Positions 35,711 through 44,033 of a stretch of 51,710 nt of DNA are shown here, piece after piece. Each line of letters begins with the position of its first letter. The first letter of the stretch is position 1. The notes below the pieces were generated by a model. It searched no databases, was not told the origin of the DNA, and saw only the letters and a list, made by a program, of their open reading frames with translations. This DNA is from Chloroflexi bacterium UBA4730 (GTDB lineage: Bacteria; Chloroflexota; Limnocylindria; P2-11E), in the NCBI GenBank assembly GCA_002404155.1, contig DHJC01000044.1:70384-122093 (forward strand). The letters are read 5' to 3'. The position numbers and the translations under genes are program-made.

Positions 35711-37413
35711 GAGCAATCGCTCTCGGATTGCCGCGCCGAAGCGATCCGGCGAGGGGCCGCGGCCTCGGCGACGTTCTCGAAGCTCACGAGCGGGATGCCA
35801 TCGACGAGCGCAGGCGCGTCGCCATCCTGGAGCCCGGCGACATAGGCGCCGAAGCGCCCAAGAAAGCTCCGCGCTTCCCGCGCCGCGGTCGCGAGTTGCG
35901 TCGGCAGATCGGGATCCTTTCGGAGCAGGCGCTGCGTAACGTCCAGGACCATCACCACTCGCGAGAGCTGCGCGGCGAAGTCCCGCTGCATTTCGTCGAT
36001 CAACTGCCGCCGTTCGACTTTCGACTCTTCCAAGAGGCGAGCCGAGAGCTCTCCCTGCGCGAGCGAGGAGAGGAAATCGGCGATCGTCATGGCAATGTCG
36101 ACGTCAATGTCGGAGTACAGGTCCTGGACGCGTCCTAGCACGAGCATTCCGCTGCTTTCATCCGTCACCCGGATCGGGACCACGAGGTACTCATCGGCTC
36201 GCGCACTCATCCACGATCGCGCGCGTGCGCCGCGGAGGTGGCGCGCGCGGCTCTCTCCCACGACCGTCGCCGCTAACTCGTCGCCATCCAAGTGCACGTC
36301 GCCCGGCAGCACCTCGCCGTAACCGAGGGCAGCACGCAGATGCAAGCGCCGCGGATCTCCGTTCGGCGTCCAGATCCCGACCACGTCGTGGCGGAACGCA
36401 TGGGCAACGAGTGATAAGGCCGCCTCAAGGTCCGCTTGCGGATCGGAGCCGATCCCGGCCAGGCGCGCGAGATCGAAGAGCGCCACCGCCTGTCTGCGAT
36501 CGGTCTCGAGGCGCTGAACTATTTCGAGACGCGCCACCGCGCCCTCCGCACGCTCGATCATCGCAGCCAGATCCTGGGCGACGATGTTCAGATCCTGCAG
36601 ACGCTCACCGTCGTTCACGCCGACCACGCGGCGAGCTCTCACGTTGACCACGCCCAACACTCGGCTCCCGTTCCGCAAAGGCACGACCAAGGCTTCCTCG
36701 ATCGTCGGGTCGATGCCGGTAAACCGCGCATCATCGACCCGGCCGCTGAGGACCAGCGGCTGTCCGTGCCTCGCGACCCAACCCGAGATCCCTTCCCCGA
36801 GACGCCGCCGCGCTGCGCGCACGATCTGCTCGTTCGCCCCGAACGCCGAGCGGACGACCAGCTCGTCATCGTTCTGCAGCAGCATGACAGAGACGCCGGA
36901 CGCGTCGAAAAGCTCGCCGATTCGCTTCGCGGCGACGGCGATCATCCTCTCGGGATCATCGGCGCTCGCGATCTCGCGGCGTATCTCCTCAAGTGTGTGC
37001 ACGCGGCGCTCGAGCTTCGCCGCTGCCCGCGTCGAATCCCAGAGCGAGTGCGCATCGGCGAGATCGATCGCGACGAGTCCGGCGGAGCGTGTCAGCGCAT
37101 GCAGGCTCTCTGACTCCCACGGCCGATCGACACGCAGTCCGACGACCGTACCAATCACCCGGTCTTTCCAGATGAGGGGTACTGCGAATCGATGCTGTGC
37201 CGCGCGACCGTCAGCGAGCTGGATCGGGAGAGGTCGAGCGTCGACGTCGGCGGCCTGGCCCAACTCCGCCAGGTTGTGCTGCGCAAAGGGGACACGCATG
37301 CCGTCGGTCCTGATGACGACGATGACAAGCGCGTCGGCCGATACCAGGCTTGCGAGATAGCCCGCGCGCGCGGGCCAATAGTCCGGTCGAGCTTCGGTCG
37401 TCAATGAAGCCAC
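35641..37413 (-). CDS. Multi-GAF-domain protein
   Basis: The ~590-residue cytosolic sensor-like protein holds three GAF-like domains at about 15-150, 165-300 and 320-470 (for example LGEGISGWVARHGQPLVLSG and a second VVPIRVTDESSGMLVLG). A helical linker (EESKVERRQLIDEMQRDF) and a C-terminal helical part follow. No histidine kinase, GGDEF, PP2C or DNA-binding output domain is visible. GTG at 37413 is chosen; the reading frame opens up to 37443. Its last ~18 residues (AGAIRARPERGELLPLPRG) are encoded by repeat copy A, so the natural C-terminus may have been replaced. Confidence 0.8.
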   Translation of the reverse strand: MASLTTEARPDYWPARAGYLASLVSADALVIVVIRTDGMRVPFAQHNLAELGQAADVDARPLPIQLADGRAAQHRFAVPLIWKDRVIGTVVGLRVDRPWESESLHALTRSAGLVAIDLADAHSLWDSTRAAAKLERRVHTLEEIRREIASADDPERMIAVAAKRIGELFDASGVSVMLLQNDDELVVRSAFGANEQIVRAARRRLGEGISGWVARHGQPLVLSGRVDDARFTGIDPTIEEALVVPLRNGSRVLGVVNVRARRVVGVNDGERLQDLNIVAQDLAAMIERAEGAVARLEIVQRLETDRRQAVALFDLARLAGIGSDPQADLEAALSLVAHAFRHDVVGIWTPNGDPRRLHLRAALGYGEVLPGDVHLDGDELAATVVGESRARHLRGARARSWMSARADEYLVVPIRVTDESSGMLVLGRVQDLYSDIDVDIAMTIADFLSSLAQGELSARLLEESKVERRQLIDEMQRDFAAQLSRVVMVLDVTQRLLRKDPDLPTQLATAAREARSFLGRFGAYVAGLQDGDAPALVDGIPLVSFENVAEAAAPRRIASARQSESDCSKPSAGAIRARPERGELLPLPRG

Positions 37414-37760
37414 CCGCCCACCCCCTGTTGCGCCTCGCCGCAACTAGAGGCTCTCCGCAGGAGCGCGTCAACGCCTTGCCGTCCGTTTGAGACGGGCCTT
37501 CTACTACGCCGGGGGGATGGAACGCTCGGGTCCTGCTCGTGGATGTCCGGCCGCTCATCCAAATGAACTAGGTCAGGGCCGGCACCCGGCGCTTCGGCCG
37601 GCGGCGCGACGAAGAAGGTGCCGCACGCGAAGATCGGCGCGTAGGTCGATCGTGCGCACCTCCATGGACGACGTCTGGCGTCGAGCACCTAAGGATGAGA
37701 TTGCGTCCGAGTTCGAAAAGTGATGTGTACCGGACCTGACGGGTGGGAACTCTGCCGCGC
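37414..37760. other. ~350-bp stretch between the GAF gene and repeat B
   Basis: No supported gene. A minus-strand frame at 37401-37688 (YAPIFACGTFFVAPP) is not recognised and has no good ribosome binding site. It may hold GAF promoter sequences. Confidence 0.4.
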
Positions 37761-37915
37761 CTCTACCGCGCGGCCACGCTCAAATGTGATAACAGTGGCC
37801 GATTGTTACCGCGTCGCGGGTCGCGGAGAGGATCGCGAAAACGCGGGGGTCAAGCACGCGGAAGTGGTAACTGGTCAGCTGGTCCAAGACGATCGCGGCT
37901 GGCTGCGGATCGGCA
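37761..37915 (+). repeat. Dispersed ~155-bp repeat, copy B
   Basis: It begins CTCTACCGCGCGGCCACG and matches copies A and D through AACAGTGGCCGATTGTTACC, GGTCGCGGAGAGGATCGCG and CGCGGAAGTGGTAAC. It then diverges (TGGTCAGCTGGTCC instead of AGCTCGGCTCGTTC). It ends about 15 bp before the methyltransferase start, so it supplies that gene's leader. Confidence 0.8.
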
Positions 37916-37930
37916 GGGTAGAGTCCGCGG

Positions 37931-38689
37931 GTGAGCTTCGCGGTCACCGCTGATGCATACGACCGCTTCATGGGCAGGTATTCGGCTCGGCTCGCCCCCC
38001 AGCTGGCGGACTTTGCCGGCGTGCGTTCGGGGCAGCGGGTGATCGATATCGGTTGCGGGCCCGGTGCGGTCACGAGCGAGTTGGTCGATCGGCTCGGCCC
38101 GACCAATGTGTTCGCGGTCGATCCATCGGAGCCTTTCGTCGCGGTTGTTCGCGAGCGCTTCCCCGCCGTCGACGTACGGCGCGCGGCTGCGGAGCAGCTG
38201 CCGTTCCCGGACAACGCGTTCGACGCGGCGCTGGCGCAACTGGTCGTCCACTTCATGTCGGACCCAGTCGCGGGGCTGAGCGAGATGGGGCGCGTCGTGC
38301 GGAACGACGGTGTTGTCGCGGCCTGCGTCTGGGATCACGCCGGTGAGCAGGGGCCGCTGAGCGTCTTCTGGCAGGCGGCGGGCGAGCTCGATCCCGACGT
38401 GAAGGACGAGTCGCACCTCGCGGGCGCGCGGGCGGGCCACCTCGCCGAGCTGTTCGTGAATGCGGGGCTTCGCGGGGTCGAAGCGACGGCGCTTGTGGCC
38501 ACGGTGGTTCACGCGAGTTTCGAGGATTGGTGGGGGCCCTTCACTCTCGGCGTTGGTCCCGCTGGCGCCTATGCGGTGGGACTCGAGGCCGATCGCCGCG
38601 CCGAGCTCAGGGAACGCTGCCGGGAGCTGCTCCCGACAGCACCTTTCGAATTGGCGGCGCGGGCATGGACAGCGCGCGGTCTCGCGTAG
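37931..38689 (+). CDS. Class I SAM-dependent methyltransferase
   Basis: In the 252-residue protein, motif I is VIDIGCGPGAVTSEL with an acidic end of strand 2 (VFAVDPSE). Motif II/III are in FDAALAQLVVHFMSDP and VAACVWDH. It belongs to the Methyltransf_11 type acting on small molecules or quinone-like substrates; the acceptor is unknown. The start is GTG at 37931 with GGTAGAG upstream. It sits directly after repeat B within the relic-rich region, but its own frame is intact. Confidence 0.88.
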   Translation: MSFAVTADAYDRFMGRYSARLAPQLADFAGVRSGQRVIDIGCGPGAVTSELVDRLGPTNVFAVDPSEPFVAVVRERFPAVDVRRAAAEQLPFPDNAFDAALAQLVVHFMSDPVAGLSEMGRVVRNDGVVAACVWDHAGEQGPLSVFWQAAGELDPDVKDESHLAGARAGHLAELFVNAGLRGVEATALVATVVHASFEDWWGPFTLGVGPAGAYAVGLEADRRAELRERCRELLPTAPFELAARAWTARGLA

Positions 38690-39370
38690 CGGCGCTGCCA
38701 CCGGGGAGACCCGACAAACGCGATCCGAGCTCGACCGATCGATCTCCGCGCCGTGATGATCTCCTACTGAGCGGAAGACGGAACTCGAACGCGCCGTCCG
38801 CGCCCGCGCACCCTTCTTGTGCGGGACGGCGGGCTCGACCGACTCCGCCGCGTGGCGTAAAGGGGCGACCTCGGAAACGTAACCCCGCGAAACGGGACGA
38901 CGGCGACCCCTGCTCGGGCCATTGCTTCTCGATGGTGAACGTCGCCCGATTCTGGTCGACCGGAATCGTCTGCATTGAATCGGGCGCGGCCTCCGGATGA
39001 GGAGGCCGTATCGACTCGGTTAGTGGCCCTTCCACGTGAAGGACCCGCACGTGCCTGTTCTCGTAGAGGCCGCCCACGGGTGCTGCCTGCGCGTAGTCGT
39101 ACTCGTGCCAGAGGTTCTCGGGATGATCGAGCGGCTTAGGCACCGGGCGGCTCGCGGGCGGAGGGCCGATCACCGCGATGCGGTCGGGCGACACGACAGG
39201 CTTCACCCGCACGGTCGCGGAACTTGACCGTCTCTCCCGAGTGCCGCACAACGACGCCTTCGCGGCGCCTGCCTTCGATCACAGCTGCGATACGCCATCC
39301 CTCGCCAACATCGTCACTACACGCGCGGCTCATGAGCGCCGGCGTCGAACCGTTAGGTTCGTCATCGGTG
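38690..39370. other. 680-bp stretch with possible degenerate coding on the minus strand
   Basis: No intact gene. On the minus strand, an ATG at 39333 opens a frame (EGWRIAAVIEGRRREGVVV). At about 39220 this could continue in the next frame (VKPVVSPDRIAVIG, then HPENLWHEYDYAQ and RHVRVLHVEG) to about 39010. This looks like a once-coding sequence with a single shift. I do not recognise it. Confidence 0.3.
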
Positions 39371-40270
39371 TCATACGGCGTGCCTGTGATCGGCGAGGAC
39401 TTCAGCGAGTGCGTATCGGGCGATGCCGCAGAGGACTGGGTTGGTGTTCTGGTAGTACGGGAGGATGATCAGCGCGACGGACAGTGCCCAGCCGCGACCT
39501 CGCGCCCAGGTCGCGTCATCGACCGGTAGCGCTGCGCGGAACACATCCCGGGTTGCGGCGGTGAGGAGCGTCCACGCAACCATCAAGTCGCATGCGGGAT
39601 CGCCCACGGCGAGACCCCCGAAGTCGATGACGGCGCTTAGCCGGCCGTGTTGGGCCAGCAGGTTCCCAGCATTGAGGTCTCCGTGGAGCCAGACGGCCGG
39701 GCCGGGCCACGCTGGCGCCTGGAGCGCTGCGTCCCACGCCACGGTCACTGCGTCGGTATCGAGCGTGTCGTGCAGGGAGGCGATTGCGGCGCGAGTGGGA
39801 GGGTCTCGCACTGCCAGCGGCACGCCGCGGCCAGAGTTGTGCTCCCCGGGGGGCGGCCCGCCGGTGGGATCGATCCGCTGCAGGGCGGCGACGAATCGCG
39901 CCAGATCGGTCGCCGCTTGGCGGAGATCGGCGATGCGGTCAATGGTCGCGTTCTCGCCTTCGAGCCACTGGTACACGGACCAGTGCCAGGGGTATCCCTC
40001 GGCTGGGATTCCCTTCGCGAGCGGGACAGGGATGGCGAGCGGTAAGTGCGGGGCGAGTCGCGGCAACCACCGGTGTTCCTTCTCCACCTGCCCGGTGGCC
40101 CAGCCGATGCGGGGGAGCCGTACGGCCATGTCGTCGCCGAGCCGATAGATGGCGTTGTCCGTCCCGGCGGACTCGACCAGCTCGATGGGAAGGTCTGCCC
40201 ACCTCGGAAACTGCTCGGCGAGCAGCCGGCCCACAAGCGATACGTCGATGGCCACTTCGTCGGCGTGCAT
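39371..40270 (-). CDS. Aminoglycoside phosphotransferase-fold kinase (APH/choline kinase family)
   Basis: The 299-residue protein has the Brenner motif WLHGDLNAGNLL (catalytic Asp) and the metal-binding IDFGGLAVGDPACDL. An N-terminal lobe includes AVRLPRIG and the nucleotide-site Lys/Glu region. It is most like the branch annotated as putative aminoglycoside phosphotransferase or homoserine-kinase-like; actual resistance activity cannot be claimed. ATG at 40270 is chosen over the longer frame at 40318, which runs into repeat C. Repeat C lies immediately upstream. Confidence 0.88.
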   Translation of the reverse strand: MHADEVAIDVSLVGRLLAEQFPRWADLPIELVESAGTDNAIYRLGDDMAVRLPRIGWATGQVEKEHRWLPRLAPHLPLAIPVPLAKGIPAEGYPWHWSVYQWLEGENATIDRIADLRQAATDLARFVAALQRIDPTGGPPPGEHNSGRGVPLAVRDPPTRAAIASLHDTLDTDAVTVAWDAALQAPAWPGPAVWLHGDLNAGNLLAQHGRLSAVIDFGGLAVGDPACDLMVAWTLLTAATRDVFRAALPVDDATWARGRGWALSVALIILPYYQNTNPVLCGIARYALAEVLADHRHAV

Positions 40271-40302
40271 GTCCCGGTGACGATGCCACGAGCGCCAACG
40301 GA

Positions 40303-40383
40303 GCGGAAGCGGGGTCAAGCACGCGGAAGTGGTAACAGCTCGGCTCGTTCAGGACGAGCGCGGGTGGCTCCGGCTGGCGGGTT
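40303..40383 (+). repeat. Dispersed repeat, copy C (3' half only)
   Basis: It holds the GGGTCAAGCACGCGGAAGTG block, GGTAACAGCTCG and the hairpin GCTCGT, loop TCAGG, ACGAGC. It ends in GGCTCCGGCTGGCGGGTTA, nearly identical to copy D. The 5' half (CTCTACC to GGATCGCG) is missing. It lies in the leader of the APH-fold kinase gene. Confidence 0.75.
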
Positions 40384-40511
40384 AGAAGGAGCGAAGATCG
40401 CCGGTCGGACCTGGGTTGAACCCGCCAGTGTTTGCCAATGGCATCGCCGTCGAGGGCATCGATGAACTGCACCGAGTGTTGTCCGACCAGGCGGCGTAGA
40501 CCGGTCCCCAG

Positions 40512-40685
40512 CTACGGCTTCTCGTCAGCGTCCCAGTAGTACTCGTAGCCGACACGTACCACCGGCTTCACCGGACGTACGAGCTGAACCGGCTTGATGG
40601 GCTTGATGGGCTTGACCGGCTGCACTGGCTGTACCGGCTTCACGCTCGGGATGCCGGTCGGCAGTTTGCGAAGTTTCCAGCTCAT
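40512..40685 (-). CDS. Lys-Pro-Val repeat microprotein
   Basis: A complete 57-codon ORF on the minus strand starts at ATG 40685 and stops at TAG 40512-40514. After MSWKLRKLPTGIPS comes a run of Pro-Val/Ile units joined by Lys, Gln or Arg (PVQPVQPVKPIKPIKPV). A Tyr/Trp-rich acidic tail follows (VGYEYYWDADEKP). The repeated unit is visible in the DNA as a tandem GGCTTGATG/GGCTTGACC pattern. Such proteins may bind cell wall or polyanions or form a polyproline-like rod. No family is recognised and no strong ribosome binding site is visible. Confidence 0.55.
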   Translation of the reverse strand: MSWKLRKLPTGIPSVKPVQPVQPVKPIKPIKPVQLVRPVKPVVRVGYEYYWDADEKP

Positions 40686-40767
40686 ACGAATACGTGTATC
40701 TGCTCCCGAAGGGAACCGTAGAGGAGTTGACCGCCATCGGTAGCGAGGCGTGCCGGCGAGCGCCGGA

Positions 40768-41136
40768 TCAGCGCCAGGATCCTCGCGCGAGGCCGGCCAT
40801 CACCGACGCGTGGTCCGCCTCCGTCGGTGGCGGCGAGACGACGTGCACGGCGACGAGCCGGGTGCGGGCCTGGAGCCCGCGGGCCTCACCCGCCGCAGCG
40901 AACGCGATCGCCCCGGGGCCGACGACCGCCTCGTGATCGCCTGCGATGAGCGTGCCCTCGCCCTCGAGGATGACGAAGACGATGTCGACGCCTGGCGCGT
41001 GGACCGGGATGAACTGCCCCGGCTCGAGGCAGACGAGGAGCGCGCGCGATCGCTCGCCCTGCCCGAACGGGACCGGATGGAACCGATCGGGGGTGAAACT
41101 CACTAGCGTGTCGTAGCGCGCGACGATGTTCGCCAC
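40768..41136 (-). CDS. Cupin-domain protein
   Basis: The 122-residue single-domain cupin has beta strands with a PGQFIPVHAPGVDIVFVILEGEG motif-1-like segment. A motif-2-like VVGPGAIAFAAAGEARGLQA follows. Only part of the usual His/His/Glu metal set is present, so it may be a sensor or a weak metal binder. It lies 2 bp downstream of the hemerythrin-like gene and is probably co-translated with it. Confidence 0.83.
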   Translation of the reverse strand: MANIVARYDTLVSFTPDRFHPVPFGQGERSRALLVCLEPGQFIPVHAPGVDIVFVILEGEGTLIAGDHEAVVGPGAIAFAAAGEARGLQARTRLVAVHVVSPPPTEADHASVMAGLARGSWR

Positions 41137-41138
41137 CG

Positions 41139-41612
41139 CTAACCGGCGACGGGCTCGCCGTGCATGCGACGGAGGACCGCCTCCTGCTCCGGGCCGCTCA
41201 GGTGTGCCGCGAAGAGCGGGAGGTACGCGCGCTCCTCCTTCGCGAGGTGTACTTCGACGAGCGCCGCAAGGGCGCCGGCGAGCCGCGCGACCTCCGCGGC
41301 GGCGGCGGGATCGCCGTGCGCTCGCAGAAGCTCGGTCGCGGCTGCGAGATCGTCCCGATAACGGGTGATGAACTCATGGTCGATCGACATCGTCGCCGTC
41401 GGGCGGCCGTGGGCCGCGACGATCGGATCGAGGACGGGATAGAGGTCCCGCTCCTCGCTCGCCGCGTGGGGAATGAGTTCGCCGTCGAGGAACGAGACGA
41501 GCGCCGCCGCGTCCGCGGCCGACCCGGTACCCGTGACCGCGTCGACGCGGACGCGCAGATGTGCCGCGAGCTCGGCATGGTGACGGGTGATGGCGTTAGT
41601 GGTCTCGCTCAT
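41139..41612 (-). CDS. Hemerythrin-like HHE domain protein
   Basis: The 157-residue four-helix bundle has di-iron ligands spread as expected: the HH pair in RHHAELAAH, the H/E set in PHAASEERDLYPVL, the DHEF segment and the HLAKEERAYLPLF helix. Such proteins bind O2, NO or sense iron/redox stress. It shares a transcript with the cupin gene. No FNR-type operator is evident upstream. Confidence 0.88.
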   Translation of the reverse strand: MSETTNAITRHHAELAAHLRVRVDAVTGTGSAADAAALVSFLDGELIPHAASEERDLYPVLDPIVAAHGRPTATMSIDHEFITRYRDDLAAATELLRAHGDPAAAAEVARLAGALAALVEVHLAKEERAYLPLFAAHLSGPEQEAVLRRMHGEPVAG

Positions 41613-42116
41613 GTCTTCGCCTCCCTGGGACGTGGTCGCGGGGCTCGCCGACCGCTCGGGGCACCCGGCTAATGCGCGGGCCCCGAGAGCGTCCCGTCGG
41701 CCGCCGGGCCGCCGACCGGCTCATGCGTCTGGCCGCGCATCGCGCCAGCCGATACGCGCCGTGATGATCGGCCCCCTTCGCCACTCGAGTGACGTTGGTC
41801 GACACTGTAGGCCTATGCGGGCTACGGCGAGACATCACCGCCGGGTGCTACGTGATGCACAACTGTTGTCCCGCAGACCCGCCTCCGAGCTAATCGCTAG
41901 CAGGGCGCGGCCGCCGCTCCCCTACCAGCGCTCCGGCGATTTGGCGGATCGTGGTCGCTTCACGGAGCAGCGCGATACCGACGAGTTCTGCGAGCGCCGC
42001 ACTTGTCGGGACCAGGGCACGCGGAGTGGCTATTCGGTTGGCGGCACTGTTTCGCCCGCGAAACGGTGCGCACTCTGCGCGAGCTCTTCAGGCCATCGGC
42101 ACGGTGGTTGCGTGGC
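41613..42116. other. 504-bp stretch with no supported gene
   Basis: This is the upstream region of the hemerythrin/cupin pair. Frames on both strands are short or Arg-rich. A few Cys-containing frames appear (for example RTCRDQG) but have no start signals. I see no repeat copy here. Confidence 0.45.
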
Positions 42117-42656
42117 TCAGGGCCGCGTCGGGATGCCTGGCGACTCCTCGCTGACAGCCACGATGAGGAGCCACGCTCCCGCGATGGCCAAGCCGAATCG
42201 CACGACCATGTCCGCTCCCACAAGCGAGAGCCCAAGGCCGTTTCCCGCGATGACGGCGATGGCGCCCGCGAACCCGATGAGCATCGAGACGTCGCCGATC
42301 GTCGTTCGGATCGCGATCGTGCGTGCGATCGGGTCACGGCGCCAGCGGCGCAGGATCGGGGCGATCTGGACCGTGCTCTTCAGCGTCTCGTAGAGCAACG
42401 CGCCGGTCACGATCGCGAGCGCGATCCCCGCGCCCACGTGATCGAGGGTCGGGACGAGCACGATGAGCGAGGCAATGAGGATCTGGCCGAGCGACGCGAC
42501 AATCGTGCGCGCGCGGTGGCGATGTCCGAGGTGCCCGGTGATGGCGCGCAGGTGCAGCGAGACTGCGACGAAGACCAGACCGGCCAGCGCGGCTGCGGCG
42601 CCACCGGTGACGACGAAGAACTCGTGCCAAAGGTCAGGTCGGTAGGCGTCGAGCAC
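42117..42656 (-). CDS. Hypothetical membrane protein, first of a pair
   Basis: The 179-residue protein has four or five membrane helices, beginning FFVVTGGAAAALAGLVFVAVS. Others are ILIASLIVLVPTLDHV, IALAIVTGALLYETL and VSMLIGFAGAIAVIAG. The helix-1 pattern (V.aGfAgL) recurs in the adjacent 162-residue protein. No family is recognised. The genes are 6 bp apart and probably coupled. Confidence 0.65.
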   Translation of the reverse strand: MLDAYRPDLWHEFFVVTGGAAAALAGLVFVAVSLHLRAITGHLGHRHRARTIVASLGQILIASLIVLVPTLDHVGAGIALAIVTGALLYETLKSTVQIAPILRRWRRDPIARTIAIRTTIGDVSMLIGFAGAIAVIAGNGLGLSLVGADMVVRFGLAIAGAWLLIVAVSEESPGIPTRP

Positions 42657-42662
42657 GTCGGG

Positions 42663-43151
42663 CTATGGGCTTCCGCGGCTCGCCGCGCTTTCGGCGAGCA
42701 GGCTGTAGAAGAGGACGAAGGCCATCAGCAGCTCGATCGTGAGAGCGGTCGCGAAGCCGGCGAGTGAGGCCCACCGGAGCGCGTTCGCGACGGAGACCAC
42801 GAGGATGGCGGCGAAGCCCAGCGACAGGAACACGTTGATCCGCACGCGGAGGGCGTGGGCCCGCGCCATCTGGCGCTCGCGCACGACCATGATCATGCCG
42901 ATGTAGACGGCCATCACGGCGCTGGCGACGGCGAAGGCCGAACCCTCGTCACCGAGCCCCGCGTACAGCAGCAGCGGCAGGAGGCTGAGGATCGTTGCCG
43001 ACAAGGTCGCCGTGACGAGGCCCCGCAACCGGATGGCGTGCCACTGGCTCCAGCTCCCGGCCTCCCGCCGAAACGCGCTGGCGAGGCCCGCAAATCCGGC
43101 GGTCACGATCGCGATCTGCGCGATGCCGAGCAAGAGCCCTTCCCCGCGCAC
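42663..43151 (-). CDS. Hypothetical membrane protein, second of a pair
   Basis: The 162-residue protein has four membrane helices (LGIAQIAIVTAGFAGLASAF, TATLSATILSLLPLLLYAG, AVMAVYIGMIMVV, FATALTIELLMAFVLFYSL). The first helix resembles that of the neighbouring gene, so the two may be paralogues or form a heteromer. No family is recognised. Confidence 0.65.
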   Translation of the reverse strand: MRGEGLLLGIAQIAIVTAGFAGLASAFRREAGSWSQWHAIRLRGLVTATLSATILSLLPLLLYAGLGDEGSAFAVASAVMAVYIGMIMVVRERQMARAHALRVRINVFLSLGFAAILVVSVANALRWASLAGFATALTIELLMAFVLFYSLLAESAASRGSP

Positions 43152-43219
43152 ACCCGGATGCTAGTGGGCGGCGCCGACGAACCGATCGCGGCGTGAGACG
43201 GAGCTACAACGACGGCCCT

Positions 43220-43265
43220 GTAGCCCGAATGAGATTCGAACCGCTGACCTCCTCCTTGAAAGGGA
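43220..43265 (-). other. Degenerate tRNA 3' half (anticodon loop to acceptor end)
   Basis: Minus-strand CCCTTTCAAGGAGG, GGTC and a T-loop-like GGTTCGAATC are followed by TCGGGCTAC, the order of an anticodon arm, variable loop, T arm and acceptor strand. The T stem no longer pairs well and there is no 5' half, so this is not a functional tRNA. The anticodon loop reads as TTC if taken at face value. It could be an old integration scar. Confidence 0.4.
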
Positions 43266-43422
43266 TGCGGTCGAGAGAAGAGGCCTAGCGAATTCTTCGC
43301 GCACGGATTGATTCCGGCTTCGAGCAGACACGCGCGTCAGATAAGCGGTCAGCCAATTAGAACGAGGCGGGCAGCAGGCTGCCTCGTCTACGACACTTCA
43401 CGGGCCCGACGGCGGCCCTGCG

Positions 43423-43722
43423 ATGGCTATGATTCCGGCCGTGGCCGCGCCGTCCCTTCAGCTCGCCGGTGCCCTCGCCGCGACGGTCGCCGGCTTCGTC
43501 GTCGGAGGCGTCTGGTTCGCGCCACCGGTGTTCGGTAAGTCGTGGCTCCGCGCGCTCACGATTTCGGACCAGGACGCAGCGAAGACTCGCGGTCCCAACA
43601 TCGGACTCGCGTCGAGCACCGACCGGCGATTTCTAGCCAGCCTCGCGTCGCGGCGCGCAGTCGCAAACGTGGCGCGTTCGGACTGCCTTCTGCCCGCCGC
43701 TCGAACTACGGGCGATGCCTGA
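43423..43722 (+). pseudogene. 5' fragment of a DUF1761-like membrane protein gene
   Basis: The first ~50 codons (LAATVAGFVVGGVWFAPPVF, then GKSWLRALTISDQD) match the N-terminus of DUF1761 proteins, as I remember them. After GPNIGLA the sequence becomes unrelated and Ser/Arg-rich before a stop at 43722. The second half of the family (three more helices) is missing. It lies close to integrase relic 2. Confidence 0.55.
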
Positions 43723-43825
43723 GTGATTCCCTCAGTGGGCGCCGCGGCGACGGAGTGATGTTTTCCAAACACGTCCCGGGGTATGAGCACACTGACCGGT
43801 CATAGCCCTTCGTAGTACGCCCAAG

Positions 43826-43936
43826 TCATCCGCACAGCGCGACACCCATCGCCTTCGCCGCCTCTCGCTGAAGGCTCGCCACAACATGGGAGTGAAGGTC
43901 TAGCGTGACGGCGAATCGTGGAATAGCCCATCGCCT
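43826..43936 (-). pseudogene. Integrase C-terminal tail, relic 2
   Basis: The frame encodes AVTLDLHSHVVASLQREAAK and the last helix. It is very similar to relic 1 (35418) but opposite in orientation and with the catalytic Tyr position changed to His in DLHSHV. Only about 36 codons remain. Confidence 0.7.
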
Positions 43937-44033
43937 CTGCGCGTCGAAGACAATGGGGTGGGAGTGAGGTGGCGACCGTGTGGGCTCAGAACGAGCGATC
44001 GGGATGCGCGCCGGGCCAGTGGCGGAGCGAGCG

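Noticed and set aside
39371..40270. APH-fold kinase as an antibiotic-resistance gene
   Set aside because: The fold is shared by many kinases; nothing in the sequence identifies an aminoglycoside substrate.
40560..40650. Short tandem units considered as a CRISPR-like or VNTR array
   Set aside because: The repeats are 9-12 nt without spacers and are explained by the Lys-Pro-Val coding sequence.
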